DNA of 15,015 nt, from contig SCVT01000086.1 in assembly GCA_004296815.1 (NCBI GenBank), positions 1 through 15,015 of the forward strand. Direction: 5' to 3'. The notes beneath the pieces were generated by a model. The model ran no database searches, was not told the origin of the DNA, and saw only the letters and a program-made list of their open reading frames with translations. Positions 6,887 to 13,945 of the stretch are shown here, piece after piece (position 1 is the stretch's first letter; the number at the start of each line of letters is the position of its first letter). The stretch comes from Reyranella sp. (lineage in GTDB: Bacteria; Pseudomonadota; Alphaproteobacteria; Reyranellales; Reyranellaceae). A program made the position numbers and the translations under genes.

Positions 6887-7762
6887 ATGTCCTTCCTCGA
6901 CCATATCCGCCGCTGCAACAACGCCGACCTCGCGGGCTTCGAACCGTGGTTCGTCGGGCCGCACCGCGCGGGCTTCCTGCATCGCGACTTCGCCGCCGAT
7001 GTCGTGAAGGGCTCCGGCCTGTTCGCGCGCCGCGACGGCGCCTGGCATCTCGATCCCGGCCTCGACACGCCGACGAAGCGCACGGCCGCGATGCGCGCCT
7101 TCCTGCTGGAGTTGCGCGAGCGCGGCCACTTCAAGGGGCTGTGGCGCGAGGAGCAGTACGACGTGGCGCCACACGAAGGCGCACCGATCCTGATGGCCAT
7201 GGAGCGTTCGGCGGTGCCGTGGTTCGGCGTGCGCGCCGGCGGCCCGCACATGACGGGCTTCGTGCGTCGCGACGACGGCATGCATATCTGGGTGCCGCGC
7301 CGCTCCTACGAGAAGCCGACCTTCCCCGGCCAGCTCGATAACACCGTGGCCGGCGGCCAGCCCGCAGGGCTCGGCCTGCACGAGAACCTCGTGAAGGAAT
7401 GCGGCGAGGAAGCCTCGATCCCACCGGAGCTCGCACAGCAGGCGAAGGCCGTCTCCGTCGTGGCGTACTGGAACCAATCGGGCATGCAGCTCAAGCCCGA
7501 CATCATGACGTGCTTCGATCTCGAGATGCCGCAGGGGTTCACACCGCGTGCGAACGACGGCGAGGTGCACTCGTTCGAGCTGTGGCCCGCGCAGCGCGTG
7601 TTCGAGACGGTGCGCGACACGACGGAGTTCAAGTACAACTGCAATCTGGTGCTGATCGATTTCTTCGTGCGCCACGGACTGCTGTCGGCCGACGATCCGG
7701 ATTTCGTCCCCATCGTCTGCGGCCTCAGGATGATGTACACTCCGACCAACGGACCAGGCTGA
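6887..7762 (+). CDS. DUF4743 domain-containing Nudix hydrolase
   Basis: The product has 291 residues. The N-terminal half begins SFLDHIRRCNNADL and has FEPWFVG (18-24), typical of DUF4743, the domain also present in yeast thiamine diphosphokinase-linked Tnr3 and plant Nudix 20/24. The Nudix domain occupies about 115-260, with the Nudix box at about 156-177. Its core reads KECGEEASI (170-178), keeping the metal-binding glutamates of REUxEE. Relatives hydrolyse damaged thiamine diphosphate or similar diphosphates, but the substrate here is inference. The start at 6887 gives the family N-terminus; an in-frame ATG at 6869 would add six residues. It is divergent from the hotdog gene, with only 30 bases between the two ATGs. 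A 7-base-pair hairpin follows the stop. Confidence 0.88.
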   Translation: MSFLDHIRRCNNADLAGFEPWFVGPHRAGFLHRDFAADVVKGSGLFARRDGAWHLDPGLDTPTKRTAAMRAFLLELRERGHFKGLWREEQYDVAPHEGAPILMAMERSAVPWFGVRAGGPHMTGFVRRDDGMHIWVPRRSYEKPTFPGQLDNTVAGGQPAGLGLHENLVKECGEEASIPPELAQQAKAVSVVAYWNQSGMQLKPDIMTCFDLEMPQGFTPRANDGEVHSFELWPAQRVFETVRDTTEFKYNCNLVLIDFFVRHGLLSADDPDFVPIVCGLRMMYTPTNGPG

Positions 7763-7779
7763 GCGACGGCACGTCGCTT
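7761..7779 (+). terminator. Hairpin directly after the Nudix stop, possible terminator
   Basis: A perfect stem AGCGACG/CGTCGCT with a 3-base loop (core 7762-7778) begins at the last base of the stop codon and is followed by only one further T. The lack of a T tract makes intrinsic termination uncertain. It could instead be a transcript-end stabilising stem. Confidence 0.35.
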
Positions 7780-7826
7780 CGAATGCGTAGCCGGCTCGGT
7801 CGACACAGCGAAAGGTGGCGGCCCTC

Positions 7827-8210
7827 ATGCCACGTCGTTTGCTGATGGCAGCGTGTGTCGTCGCTGCCTTCTCCTGGCTTCCTGCGATGGCGCAGGACCA
7901 TTCCGGCCATCATGGCCAGGGCCATGCCGAGAACCACGACTGGTACGAGAAGCTGAAACAGCCGGGCAGCAATGCCTCGTGCTGCAACGCGCAGAAGAAG
8001 CGACCCGACGGCGTGCTCGAAGGCGACTGCCGCCCGACGCGCGCCTACCAGAAGGACGATGGCATGTGGTACGCGCTGCTCAACGGCCGCTGGGTGCCGG
8101 TGCCGCCGCGCGTCGTGCTGAAGGATCTCTCGCCCGACGGCAACAGCCACATCTGCGCGGGTCCGAGCGGCGTGATCTTCTGCTTCCTCGGCGGATCACC
8201 GAAGAGCTGA
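7827..8210 (+). CDS. Small secreted His/Cys-rich protein, unknown function
   Basis: The product has 127 residues. A signal peptide spans 1-22, ending AMA before QD. The mature N-terminus is His-rich (H25, H28, H29, H33, H37, within QDHSGHHGQGHAENH). Five cysteines follow: the C52-C53 pair, C68, C110 and C119. The remainder is a compact domain with DDGMWYALLNGRWVPVP (77-93) and HICAGPSGVIFCFLGG (108-123). Similar proteins occur as hypotheticals in alphaproteobacteria; I know no assigned function. The ATG at 7827 is preferred: AAAGG lies 11 bases upstream, and it starts the signal peptide cleanly. The GTG at 7815 would add four residues. Metal binding in the periplasm is suggested by the His cluster but not shown. 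It is probably a single-gene unit. Confidence 0.78.
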   Translation: MPRRLLMAACVVAAFSWLPAMAQDHSGHHGQGHAENHDWYEKLKQPGSNASCCNAQKKRPDGVLEGDCRPTRAYQKDDGMWYALLNGRWVPVPPRVVLKDLSPDGNSHICAGPSGVIFCFLGGSPKS

Positions 8211-8234
8211 TCGTTCTCCCTTGTCTTTGCCCAA

Positions 8235-8267
8235 CGTCGCACGGCATGCGAAGCTCCGCCGGCGACG
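8235..8267 (+). other. Stem-loop between the secreted protein and the TTC38 gene
   Basis: CGTCGC (8235-8240) and CGGC (8242-8245) pair with GCCG (8258-8261) and GCGACG (8262-8267), giving ten base pairs with a bulged A at 8241 and a 12-base loop. It is followed by AAAA and then the AGGGG ribosome site of the next gene. It may end the upstream transcript or shape the TTC38 leader. There is no T tract. Confidence 0.35.
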
Positions 8268-8282
8268 AAAAGGGGACGGATT

Positions 8283-9680
8283 TTGCTGCGCGATGGGCAA
8301 GGTTTGGAGTTGAGCAACGCCGATGCGGGCGCAGTCGCGGCGCTCGACTTCGTCCGCCAGGAATGGCTGGCCTTCGGCAACCGCTTCGGCGAGTTCGTCG
8401 CCGCCGCCGACAAGGAAGAGAAGTGCCTGCTGCTGCCGCTCGTGGCGGCGAGCCTCAACCTCTCCATGTATTCGCCCGAGGGACATGCTGCGGCGACACG
8501 CTATGCGGCGCGGGCAAGGACGATGTCGGCCGGCGCCAATCCACGCGAGCAGGCCTGGCTCGCCGCCATCGACGCCTGGATCGCGGGCGATAGCGAGCAG
8601 AGCGCACGTCACTTCGAAAAGGTCGTCGCGGAATGGCCGCGCGACCTGCTGGCGGTCAAGCTCGCCCAGCTCCTCGCCTTCTCGCGCGGCGACTCCGAGA
8701 CGCTCCTGAAGGTCGGCGCGCAGGCGGCGACGGCCAACGAGGACAACCGCTTCGTCCGCGCCATGCACGCTTTCGGTCTGGAGGAATGCAATCGCCTCGA
8801 CGAGGCCGAGACGCTCGCCCGCGCGGCCGTGGCCGTCGACCGTTGCGATCCCTGGGCACATCACACGATCGCCCACTGCCTCGAGGCGCGCGGCCGGATG
8901 CTGGAGGGCGTGGCGTTCCTGCGGTCGATGTCCGACACGTGGGAGGGCTGTAACTCCTTCATGTACACCCACAACTGGTGGCACCTTGCGCTGTTCCTGA
9001 TCGACCTCGATCGCACCGACGAGGCACTGCAACTCCACGACCGCAGGGTCTGGGGCGTATGGAAGGAATTCTGCGAGGACCAGGCCAACGCGGTCTCGCT
9101 GCTGACGCGGCTGGAGCTGCGCGGCGTCGACGTGGGCAGCCGCTGGGCCGACCTCGCGACCTATCTCAAGCCACGACTGCACGAGCACTTCTCCGCTTTC
9201 CATGACCTGCACTATCTCTACGGCCTGGCGCGCGCCGGCGAGCAGAGCGCTGTCACCGAGATGCTGGCGAGCCTCGAGGATCGCGCCGAGAGGGCCAAGC
9301 CGTTCGAGCGCGAGACCTGGGCCGATTGCACCGTGCCGCTGGCGCATGGGCTCGCGGCCCACGCCAAGGGCGATCACGCCGACGCCGCCCGGCTGATCGG
9401 CCAGGCGATGCCGCATCTCAGGACCATCGGCGGCTCGATCGCGCAACGCGCGCTATTCAGCGCCATCCATCTCGATGCGCTCGCGCGCTCGGGCTGGAAC
9501 GACAAGGCGCTGGCGATCCTGCAGGCCGACGAGCGCGAACGGCCAACCGTGGCCGCCACGAAGCGTGCGTTGGCAGAGGTCTACAGGAAGCTCGGCCGGA
9601 CCGAGCAGGCGCTGGCGGCCGAATACCAGGCCGAGCAGCTCGCACGCCAGTATCGCGCCGCCGGGGAGAAAGCCGCATGA
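8283..9680 (+). CDS. TTC38-type tetratricopeptide repeat protein
   Basis: The product has 465 residues and is all helical, with no signal peptide or membrane segment. It matches the TTC38 (tetratricopeptide repeat protein 38) family along its length: WAHHTIAHCLEARGRMLEG (191-209), MYTHNWWHLALFLIDL (227-242), VGSRWADL, AFHDLHYLYGLARAG and IGGSIAQRALF. Conserved histidines are H193, H198, H230 and H234. Human TTC38 and its bacterial relatives have no established biochemical role; TPR domains usually bind proteins. The start is TTG at 8283, supported by AGGGG (8271-8275) 7 bases upstream. The stop overlaps the next ATG (ATGA), so it is translationally coupled to the first amidase. A structural or regulatory partnership with the amidases is inference. 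The clustered conserved His residues leave open an enzymatic role. Confidence 0.88.
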   Translation: MLRDGQGLELSNADAGAVAALDFVRQEWLAFGNRFGEFVAAADKEEKCLLLPLVAASLNLSMYSPEGHAAATRYAARARTMSAGANPREQAWLAAIDAWIAGDSEQSARHFEKVVAEWPRDLLAVKLAQLLAFSRGDSETLLKVGAQAATANEDNRFVRAMHAFGLEECNRLDEAETLARAAVAVDRCDPWAHHTIAHCLEARGRMLEGVAFLRSMSDTWEGCNSFMYTHNWWHLALFLIDLDRTDEALQLHDRRVWGVWKEFCEDQANAVSLLTRLELRGVDVGSRWADLATYLKPRLHEHFSAFHDLHYLYGLARAGEQSAVTEMLASLEDRAERAKPFERETWADCTVPLAHGLAAHAKGDHADAARLIGQAMPHLRTIGGSIAQRALFSAIHLDALARSGWNDKALAILQADERERPTVAATKRALAEVYRKLGRTEQALAAEYQAEQLARQYRAAGEKAA

Positions 9681-11086
9681 CGACCGACCTCACGCAAGCC
9701 ACGGCCGCCCAGCTCGGCAAGCTCTACGGCAAGGGCAAGGCTTCCCCCGTCGAGACGATGAAGGCGGTGCTGGCGCGCACCGATGCACTCACCTCCACCG
9801 TCAATGCCTTCTGCACCGTCGAGACAGAGGCCGCGATCGCTGCCGCGCGCGCCAGCGAGAAGCGCTGGAAGAAGGGCGAGCCGCTGTCGCCGCTCGACGG
9901 CGTGCCGGTCTCGATCAAGGAGCTCGTGCGCGTGAAGGGCTGGCCGGCCTCGATGGGCAGCAAGCTCACCGACAAGAGCCCGGCCGATGCCGACGCGCCC
10001 GCGGTGGCGCGGCTGCGCGAAGCGGGCGCCATCGTGTTCGCCCAGAGCACCAGCTCGGAGTACGGCCACAAGGGCGTCACGGACAGCCCGCTGCACGGCA
10101 TTACGCGCAACCCGTGGAACACCGACCGCACGCCGGGCGGCTCCTCGGGCGGCGCCGGCGCGGCAGTGGCGGCGGGCCTCGGCCCGATCGCCATCGGCAC
10201 CGACGGCGGCGGCTCGGTGCGCATCCCCGCGAGCTTCAACGGGCTCGCCGGCCTCAAGGCCACGTTCGGCAGGGTGCCGGCCTGGCCGCCCTCCCTCACC
10301 GGCGATCTCGGCAACACCGGGCCGATGGCACGCACCGTGCTCGACTGCGCGCTGATGATGAACGTGATCGCCCGGCGCGACGCCCGCGACGCCGCCTGCC
10401 TGCCGGCCGACGACACCGACTACACGAAGAAGCTCGGCAAGCTGCCGAAGAAGCTCAAGGTGGGCTTCGCGTTGCGCTTCGGCGACCATCCGCTCGACAT
10501 CGAGGTGGCGGCACTGGTCACCAGGGCAGCCAAGCAGTTCGAGGCGCTGGGTTGCATCGTCGAGGAGGTCGAGGCGCCGTTCTCGTTCGGCGACGCGAGC
10601 CGCTGCTTCGTGATCCACTGGCTCTCGGCACTGCAGCGCCTGCTGGAGATCTTCCCCGAGGAGCGGCACCACGAGTTCGACCCCAACCTGCTGGCCGGCG
10701 CCAAGGCGGGCCAGCGCTACACGCTGCAGGACCTGGTGAACGCACAGGTCACGCGGCGCGAGCTCTCGATCGCCTGGAACCTCTTCTTCGAGAAGTACGA
10801 CCTGCTGCTGACGCCGACCGTGGCCGTGCAGCCCTTCGAGGCGGGCAAGAATCTGCCGATCGGTCCGGACGGCAAGGGCAACGTCATGTGGTCGCCCTAC
10901 ACGCCACAGTTCAACCTGACGCGCCATCCGGCAGGCTCGGTGCCGTGCGGCCTCAGCCGCGAGGGCCTGCCGATCGGCCTGCAGCTTGTGTCGGGCCACT
11001 ACAAGGACGCGCTGGTGCTGCGCGCCGCCGCGGCCTATGCCGACGCCCATCCGCTGAAATTCCCTGTCCTCCCGGAGAAGAAGTAG
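9677..11086 (+). CDS. Amidase signature family hydrolase, copy 1
   Basis: The product has 469 residues, the normal length for an amidase-signature enzyme. It is expected to hydrolyse a C-N amide bond with the Ser-cisSer-Lys triad, all visible: K81 (VSIKEL), S156 (PGGSSGG) and the nucleophile S180 (DGGGSVRIPA). The two serines are 24 residues apart, as in FAAH and malonamidase. There is no signal peptide, so it is probably cytoplasmic. GGGGAG lies 8 bases before the ATG, which overlaps the TTC38 stop by ATGA. The C-terminal part has SVPCGLSREGLPIGLQLVSG, usual for broad amidases. It is not GatA: no gatB or gatC neighbours, and a paralog follows immediately. The substrate cannot be read from the sequence. 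Confidence 0.93.
   Translation: MTTDLTQATAAQLGKLYGKGKASPVETMKAVLARTDALTSTVNAFCTVETEAAIAAARASEKRWKKGEPLSPLDGVPVSIKELVRVKGWPASMGSKLTDKSPADADAPAVARLREAGAIVFAQSTSSEYGHKGVTDSPLHGITRNPWNTDRTPGGSSGGAGAAVAAGLGPIAIGTDGGGSVRIPASFNGLAGLKATFGRVPAWPPSLTGDLGNTGPMARTVLDCALMMNVIARRDARDAACLPADDTDYTKKLGKLPKKLKVGFALRFGDHPLDIEVAALVTRAAKQFEALGCIVEEVEAPFSFGDASRCFVIHWLSALQRLLEIFPEERHHEFDPNLLAGAKAGQRYTLQDLVNAQVTRRELSIAWNLFFEKYDLLLTPTVAVQPFEAGKNLPIGPDGKGNVMWSPYTPQFNLTRHPAGSVPCGLSREGLPIGLQLVSGHYKDALVLRAAAAYADAHPLKFPVLPEKK
9857..9878 (+). repeat. 22-base exact repeat shared by the tandem amidases
   Basis: The 22 bases here, encoding EKRWKKG, recur identically at 11267-11288 in the second amidase at the same residue position (61-67). 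They mark common ancestry of the two genes. Confidence 0.85.
11006..11031 (+). repeat. 26-base exact repeat shared by the tandem amidases
   Basis: The 26 bases here, encoding DALVLRAAA, recur identically at 12428-12453 near the C-terminus of the second amidase. Exact identity including third positions, within genes that otherwise differ widely, could reflect recent gene conversion or strong codon bias. Confidence 0.85.
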
Positions 11087-12508
11087 ATGACTGCCGACCT
11101 TGCGATGATGCCGGCCCATGAGCTGGTGAAGCTGTTCAAGTCCCGCAAGGCATCGCCGGTCGAGGCCACCAAGTCGGCGCTGGCGCGCATCGAGGCCTTC
11201 AACCCGCAGCTCAACGCCTTCCAGCATCTCGATCCCGACTCCGCGCTGCGCCAGGCACGCGCCTCGGAGAAGCGCTGGAAGAAGGGCGGCAAGCGTCTCA
11301 GCGACATCGACGGCGTGCCGATCACCATCAAGGACATGGTGCTGACCAAGGGCATGCCGACCCGCATGGGCAGCCTCGCGACCGATCCCGACGGGCCGTG
11401 GAACGTCGACGCGCCGGCGGCGCAGCGGTTGCGCGAGGCGGGCACGGTGCTGCTCGGCAAGACGACCTCGCCGGAATACGGCTGGAAGGGCGTGACCGAT
11501 TCCGCGCTCTACGGCGCCACGCACAATCCCTGGAAGATCGGCCGCACACCGGGCGGCTCCTCTGGCGGCGGCACGGCGGCCGAGGCGGTCGGCATGGGCA
11601 ACCTCGCCGTCGGCACCGACGGCGCGGGCTCGGTGCGCATCCCCTGCTCCTTCTCCGGCCTGTTCGGCCTCAAGGCCACGCAGGCGCGCGTGCCGCTGTG
11701 GCCGCCCTCGGCGCAGGGCACGCTCTCGCATGTCGGCCCGATGACGCGCACGGTGCGCGACGCCGCCATGATGATGAACGTCATGGCGCGCCCCGATCCG
11801 CGCGACCCCTACGGTCGCCCCGACGATGCCGAGGACTATCTCAAGGGCTTCGAAAAGGGCGTGAAGGGACTCCGCATCGCCTACTCGCCCAACCTGGGGT
11901 TCGTCGAGAAGGAGAAGATCGATCGCGACGTCGCCGTCGCCGTCGAGAACGCGGTCAAGGTGTTCAAGACGCTGGGCGCCAAGATCGTCGAGGACTCGCC
12001 CGACTTCATGGGCCTCGACCCGCGCAAGATCCTGAACGCGCACTGGCAGTCGAACGTCGCGATCCTGGTGAAGGGCTTCAGCGAGGAGAAGCGCGCGCTG
12101 ATGGATCCCGGCCTCGTGAAGGCCGCCGCGCACGGCGCCAATCTCGGCCAGGAGGCGGTGGTGACCGCCATCCACCAGCGCCAGACCGTGTCGGCGATCA
12201 TGAACGCCTTCATGGCCAAGTACGACCTGCTGCTGACGCCAACGATGCCGATGACCGCCTTTGCGGTGAACGAGAATGCGGCGTGGGGCGGCGACGGCGT
12301 CGACATCGGCTGGACGCCCTTCACGCTCACCTTCAACCTGACGCGCCAGCCGGCCGCCACCATCCCCTGCGGCCTCGACCGCGAGGGCATGCCGATCGGC
12401 CTGCAGATCGTGGGCGCCCACGCGCGCGACGCGCTGGTGCTGCGCGCCGCCGCAGCCTACGAGCGCGTGCGCCCGATCCCGGCACCGCCGATGGCGCACC
12501 AGATCTGA
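11087..12508 (+). CDS. Amidase signature family hydrolase, copy 2
   Basis: The product has 473 residues and is a paralog of the preceding gene, collinear from the N-terminal helix (KASPVE at 21-26 in both) to the C-terminal DALVLRAAAAY. The triad is K82 (ITIKDM), S158 (PGGSSGG) and the nucleophile S182 (DGAGSVRIPC), so it should be active. The loops around 270-330 and 395-410, where substrate is usually recognised, differ from copy 1, suggesting another amide substrate. The ATG follows the TAG stop of copy 1 with no gap. GGAG at 11074-11077 lies 9 bases upstream, inside copy 1. It is the last gene of the TTC38-amidase-amidase unit. No signal peptide is present. The specific reaction is unknown. 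Confidence 0.93.
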   Translation: MTADLAMMPAHELVKLFKSRKASPVEATKSALARIEAFNPQLNAFQHLDPDSALRQARASEKRWKKGGKRLSDIDGVPITIKDMVLTKGMPTRMGSLATDPDGPWNVDAPAAQRLREAGTVLLGKTTSPEYGWKGVTDSALYGATHNPWKIGRTPGGSSGGGTAAEAVGMGNLAVGTDGAGSVRIPCSFSGLFGLKATQARVPLWPPSAQGTLSHVGPMTRTVRDAAMMMNVMARPDPRDPYGRPDDAEDYLKGFEKGVKGLRIAYSPNLGFVEKEKIDRDVAVAVENAVKVFKTLGAKIVEDSPDFMGLDPRKILNAHWQSNVAILVKGFSEEKRALMDPGLVKAAAHGANLGQEAVVTAIHQRQTVSAIMNAFMAKYDLLLTPTMPMTAFAVNENAAWGGDGVDIGWTPFTLTFNLTRQPAATIPCGLDREGMPIGLQIVGAHARDALVLRAAAAYERVRPIPAPPMAHQI

Positions 12509-12537
12509 GACGCCAGAACTGCGTTGAATGAAGCGCC

Positions 12538-12558
12538 GCTGGCGGATAGCCCGCCGGC
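12538..12558 (+). other. Hairpin 1 in the amidase-SDR gap
   Basis: GCTGGCGG (12538-12545) pairs with CCGCCGGC (12551-12558) across a 5-base loop: eight pairs including one G-U. No T tract follows. It may stabilise or end the amidase transcript, or be part of the SDR leader together with the next hairpin. Confidence 0.4.
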
Positions 12559-12571
12559 CCAGGAGCTGCGA

Positions 12572-12598
12572 TCCGATCTCTCCCAACAGGAGATCGGA
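12572..12598 (+). promoter_or_regulatory. Hairpin 2 covering the SDR ribosome binding site
   Basis: TCCGATCTC (12572-12580) and GAGATCGGA (12590-12598) form a perfect 9-base-pair stem with a 9-base loop. The Shine-Dalgarno AGGAG (12588-12592) lies at the loop-stem border with its GAG inside the stem, and the stem ends one base before the ATG at 12600. In RNA this should hinder ribosome loading. As DNA it could equally be an operator with two 9-base half-sites. Confidence 0.6.
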
Positions 12599-12599
12599 C

Positions 12600-13358
12600 A
12601 TGAATCAACTCGACGGCAAGGTCGCCATCATCACCGGCGCGAGCTCGGGCATCGGTGCTGCGACAGCAAGGTTGTTCGCCCGCGAGGGCGCGAAGCTCGT
12701 CCTGGTCGCGCGACGCCAAGCCGAGCTCGACGCGCTGGCCGGGGAGATCGGCAACGCCGTGACGGTCGCCGGCGATGTGAAGGAGGAGACGACGGCCGAG
12801 CGTGCCGTCGCAGCGGCGCTCCAGCATTTCGGCGGTCTCGACATCGGCTTCAACAATGCCGGCACGATCGGCGAGGCGGCGCCGGTGCAGGACGTCTCGC
12901 CGGCCGGCTGGAACGACACGCTGGCGATCAATCTCACCAGCGCCTTCCTGGGCGCCAAGCATCAAGTCCCGGCGATGATCGCCCGCGGCGGCGGCTCGCT
13001 GATCTTCACCTCGACCTTCGTGGGCTACACCGCGGGCCTGCCCGGCATGGCGGCCTATGCGGCGAGCAAGGCGGGCGTGATCGGGCTCACCAAGGTGCTG
13101 GCCGCAGAGCTCGGCCCGCGAGGCATCCGCGCCAATGCGATCCTGCCGGGCGGCACGGACACGCCGATGAGCATCACCAATGCGCCCGATGCCACGCCCG
13201 AGACCCTGGCCTTCGTCGAGGGCCTGCACGCGCTGAAGCGCATGGCGCGCCCCGAGGAGATCGCGTTGTCGGTCCTGCACCTGGCGAGCGACGCGTCGAG
13301 CTTCGTCACCGGCACGGCTTTCCTCGTCGATGGCGGCGTGTCGATCTGCCGGACCTGA
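12600..13358 (+). CDS. Short-chain dehydrogenase/reductase (SDR) family oxidoreductase
   Basis: This is a 252-residue classical SDR, expected to oxidise an alcohol or reduce a ketone with NAD(P)H. Visible motifs are TGASSGIG (12-19) for cofactor binding, NNAG (85-88), the structural Asn N111, and the catalytic Y153 and K157 in YAASK. ARR (37-39) after the second strand, with basic residues, suggests NADP(H) preference. The catalytic Ser region reads TSTF (137-140), discussed as a finding. The C-terminus has the usual FVTGTAFLVDGG. The ATG at 12600 is chosen because it gives the standard N-terminus and has AGGAG 7 bases upstream; an in-frame ATG at 12528 would add 24 unlike residues. It lies 91 bases after the amidases, so it is either the fourth gene of that unit or separately expressed. 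The substrate is unknown. Confidence 0.92.
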   Translation: MNQLDGKVAIITGASSGIGAATARLFAREGAKLVLVARRQAELDALAGEIGNAVTVAGDVKEETTAERAVAAALQHFGGLDIGFNNAGTIGEAAPVQDVSPAGWNDTLAINLTSAFLGAKHQVPAMIARGGGSLIFTSTFVGYTAGLPGMAAYAASKAGVIGLTKVLAAELGPRGIRANAILPGGTDTPMSITNAPDATPETLAFVEGLHALKRMARPEEIALSVLHLASDASSFVTGTAFLVDGGVSICRT

Positions 13359-13369
13359 CGGCGTCGCGC

Positions 13370-13375
13370 TATAGT
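13370..13375 (+). promoter_or_regulatory. Candidate -10 box before the small membrane protein gene
   Basis: TATAGT ends 6 bases before the ATG at 13382, so transcription from it would begin at or next to the start codon (a leaderless message). No good -35 is seen 16-18 bases upstream. A GGGG directly before the ATG could instead act as a ribosome site on a message from the SDR gene. Confidence 0.25.
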
Positions 13376-13381
13376 CGGGGC

Positions 13382-13933
13382 ATGAAGATCAGCCGGCAGA
13401 CGCGCAGCTATATCTTCTGGGCGTCGCTGCAGATCGGGGTGCTGGTCGGCATCGCCTGGTGGGCCGAGCGACAGATCGCGCTCGGCCCGACCGACTCCAG
13501 AGGCTGGCGGCCCTTCTCCTGGCCGCTCTTCGAGAGGGACGCGCCGAAGGGGCGCGCCTACAGCGGCGACGATCACGATGTCTATGTCTGGCTGACGCTC
13601 CGGGACGGCGACTGCCCCGAGGGCATCGCGTCCGACGAAGCGCTGGAACGCGAGGTCGACATCCGCCTGCTCGACCCGCGCTTCGAGCCGGTCGGGCCGG
13701 GCGAGCGCGTGCGGGTCACCGACCTCAGCGGTCGTGCCCGCGTCTACGTCCATCGCCGCAACAACAGGTCGCTGCGCTACGGCGAGGCCGTCGCGATCGC
13801 GCACAATTGCGACGTCATCACCGCGATCATCGACGGCGACGCGCGCGATCCCGCGATGCGCCGGACGGCCCGCGAGTTCCTCGAGTCGAACACAGTTCAG
13901 GTCTGGATCCTGAAGAAGCTCGAGGAGCGCTGA
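13382..13933 (+). CDS. Unrecognised single-pass membrane protein
   Basis: I do not recognise this 183-residue protein. It has a short basic N-terminus and one hydrophobic segment (about 10-28), likely a signal anchor with the bulk outside the cytoplasm. A soluble domain follows that is rich in charged residues: DDHDVYVWLTLRDGDCPEG (63-81), DIRLLDPRFEPVGPGERVRV (93-112) and VYVHRRNNRSLRYGEAVAIA (121-140). C78 and C143 could form a disulfide. It starts 23 bases after the SDR stop on the same strand, so read-through is possible. It ends 12 bases before the convergent GlcG-like gene. The steady codon use and the ordered hydrophobic N-terminus support a real gene. Confidence 0.72.
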   Translation: MKISRQTRSYIFWASLQIGVLVGIAWWAERQIALGPTDSRGWRPFSWPLFERDAPKGRAYSGDDHDVYVWLTLRDGDCPEGIASDEALEREVDIRLLDPRFEPVGPGERVRVTDLSGRARVYVHRRNNRSLRYGEAVAIAHNCDVITAIIDGDARDPAMRRTAREFLESNTVQVWILKKLEER

Positions 13934-13945
13934 GCGTTCGCGCGG

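Noticed and set aside
7761..7779. Strong intrinsic terminator after the Nudix gene
   Set aside because: The stem is good but no T tract follows, so it is reported only as a low-confidence terminator.
9677..11086. Reading the first amidase as GatA of the tRNA amidotransferase
   Set aside because: No gatB or gatC is nearby, a paralog follows directly, and the signature motifs are shared by all amidase-signature enzymes.
9581..12601. Very long open frame (1006 codons) on the minus strand across both amidases
   Set aside because: It is antisense to two clear enzyme genes, is rich in Arg, Ala, Gly and His without domain motifs, and arises from GC-rich third-position bias.
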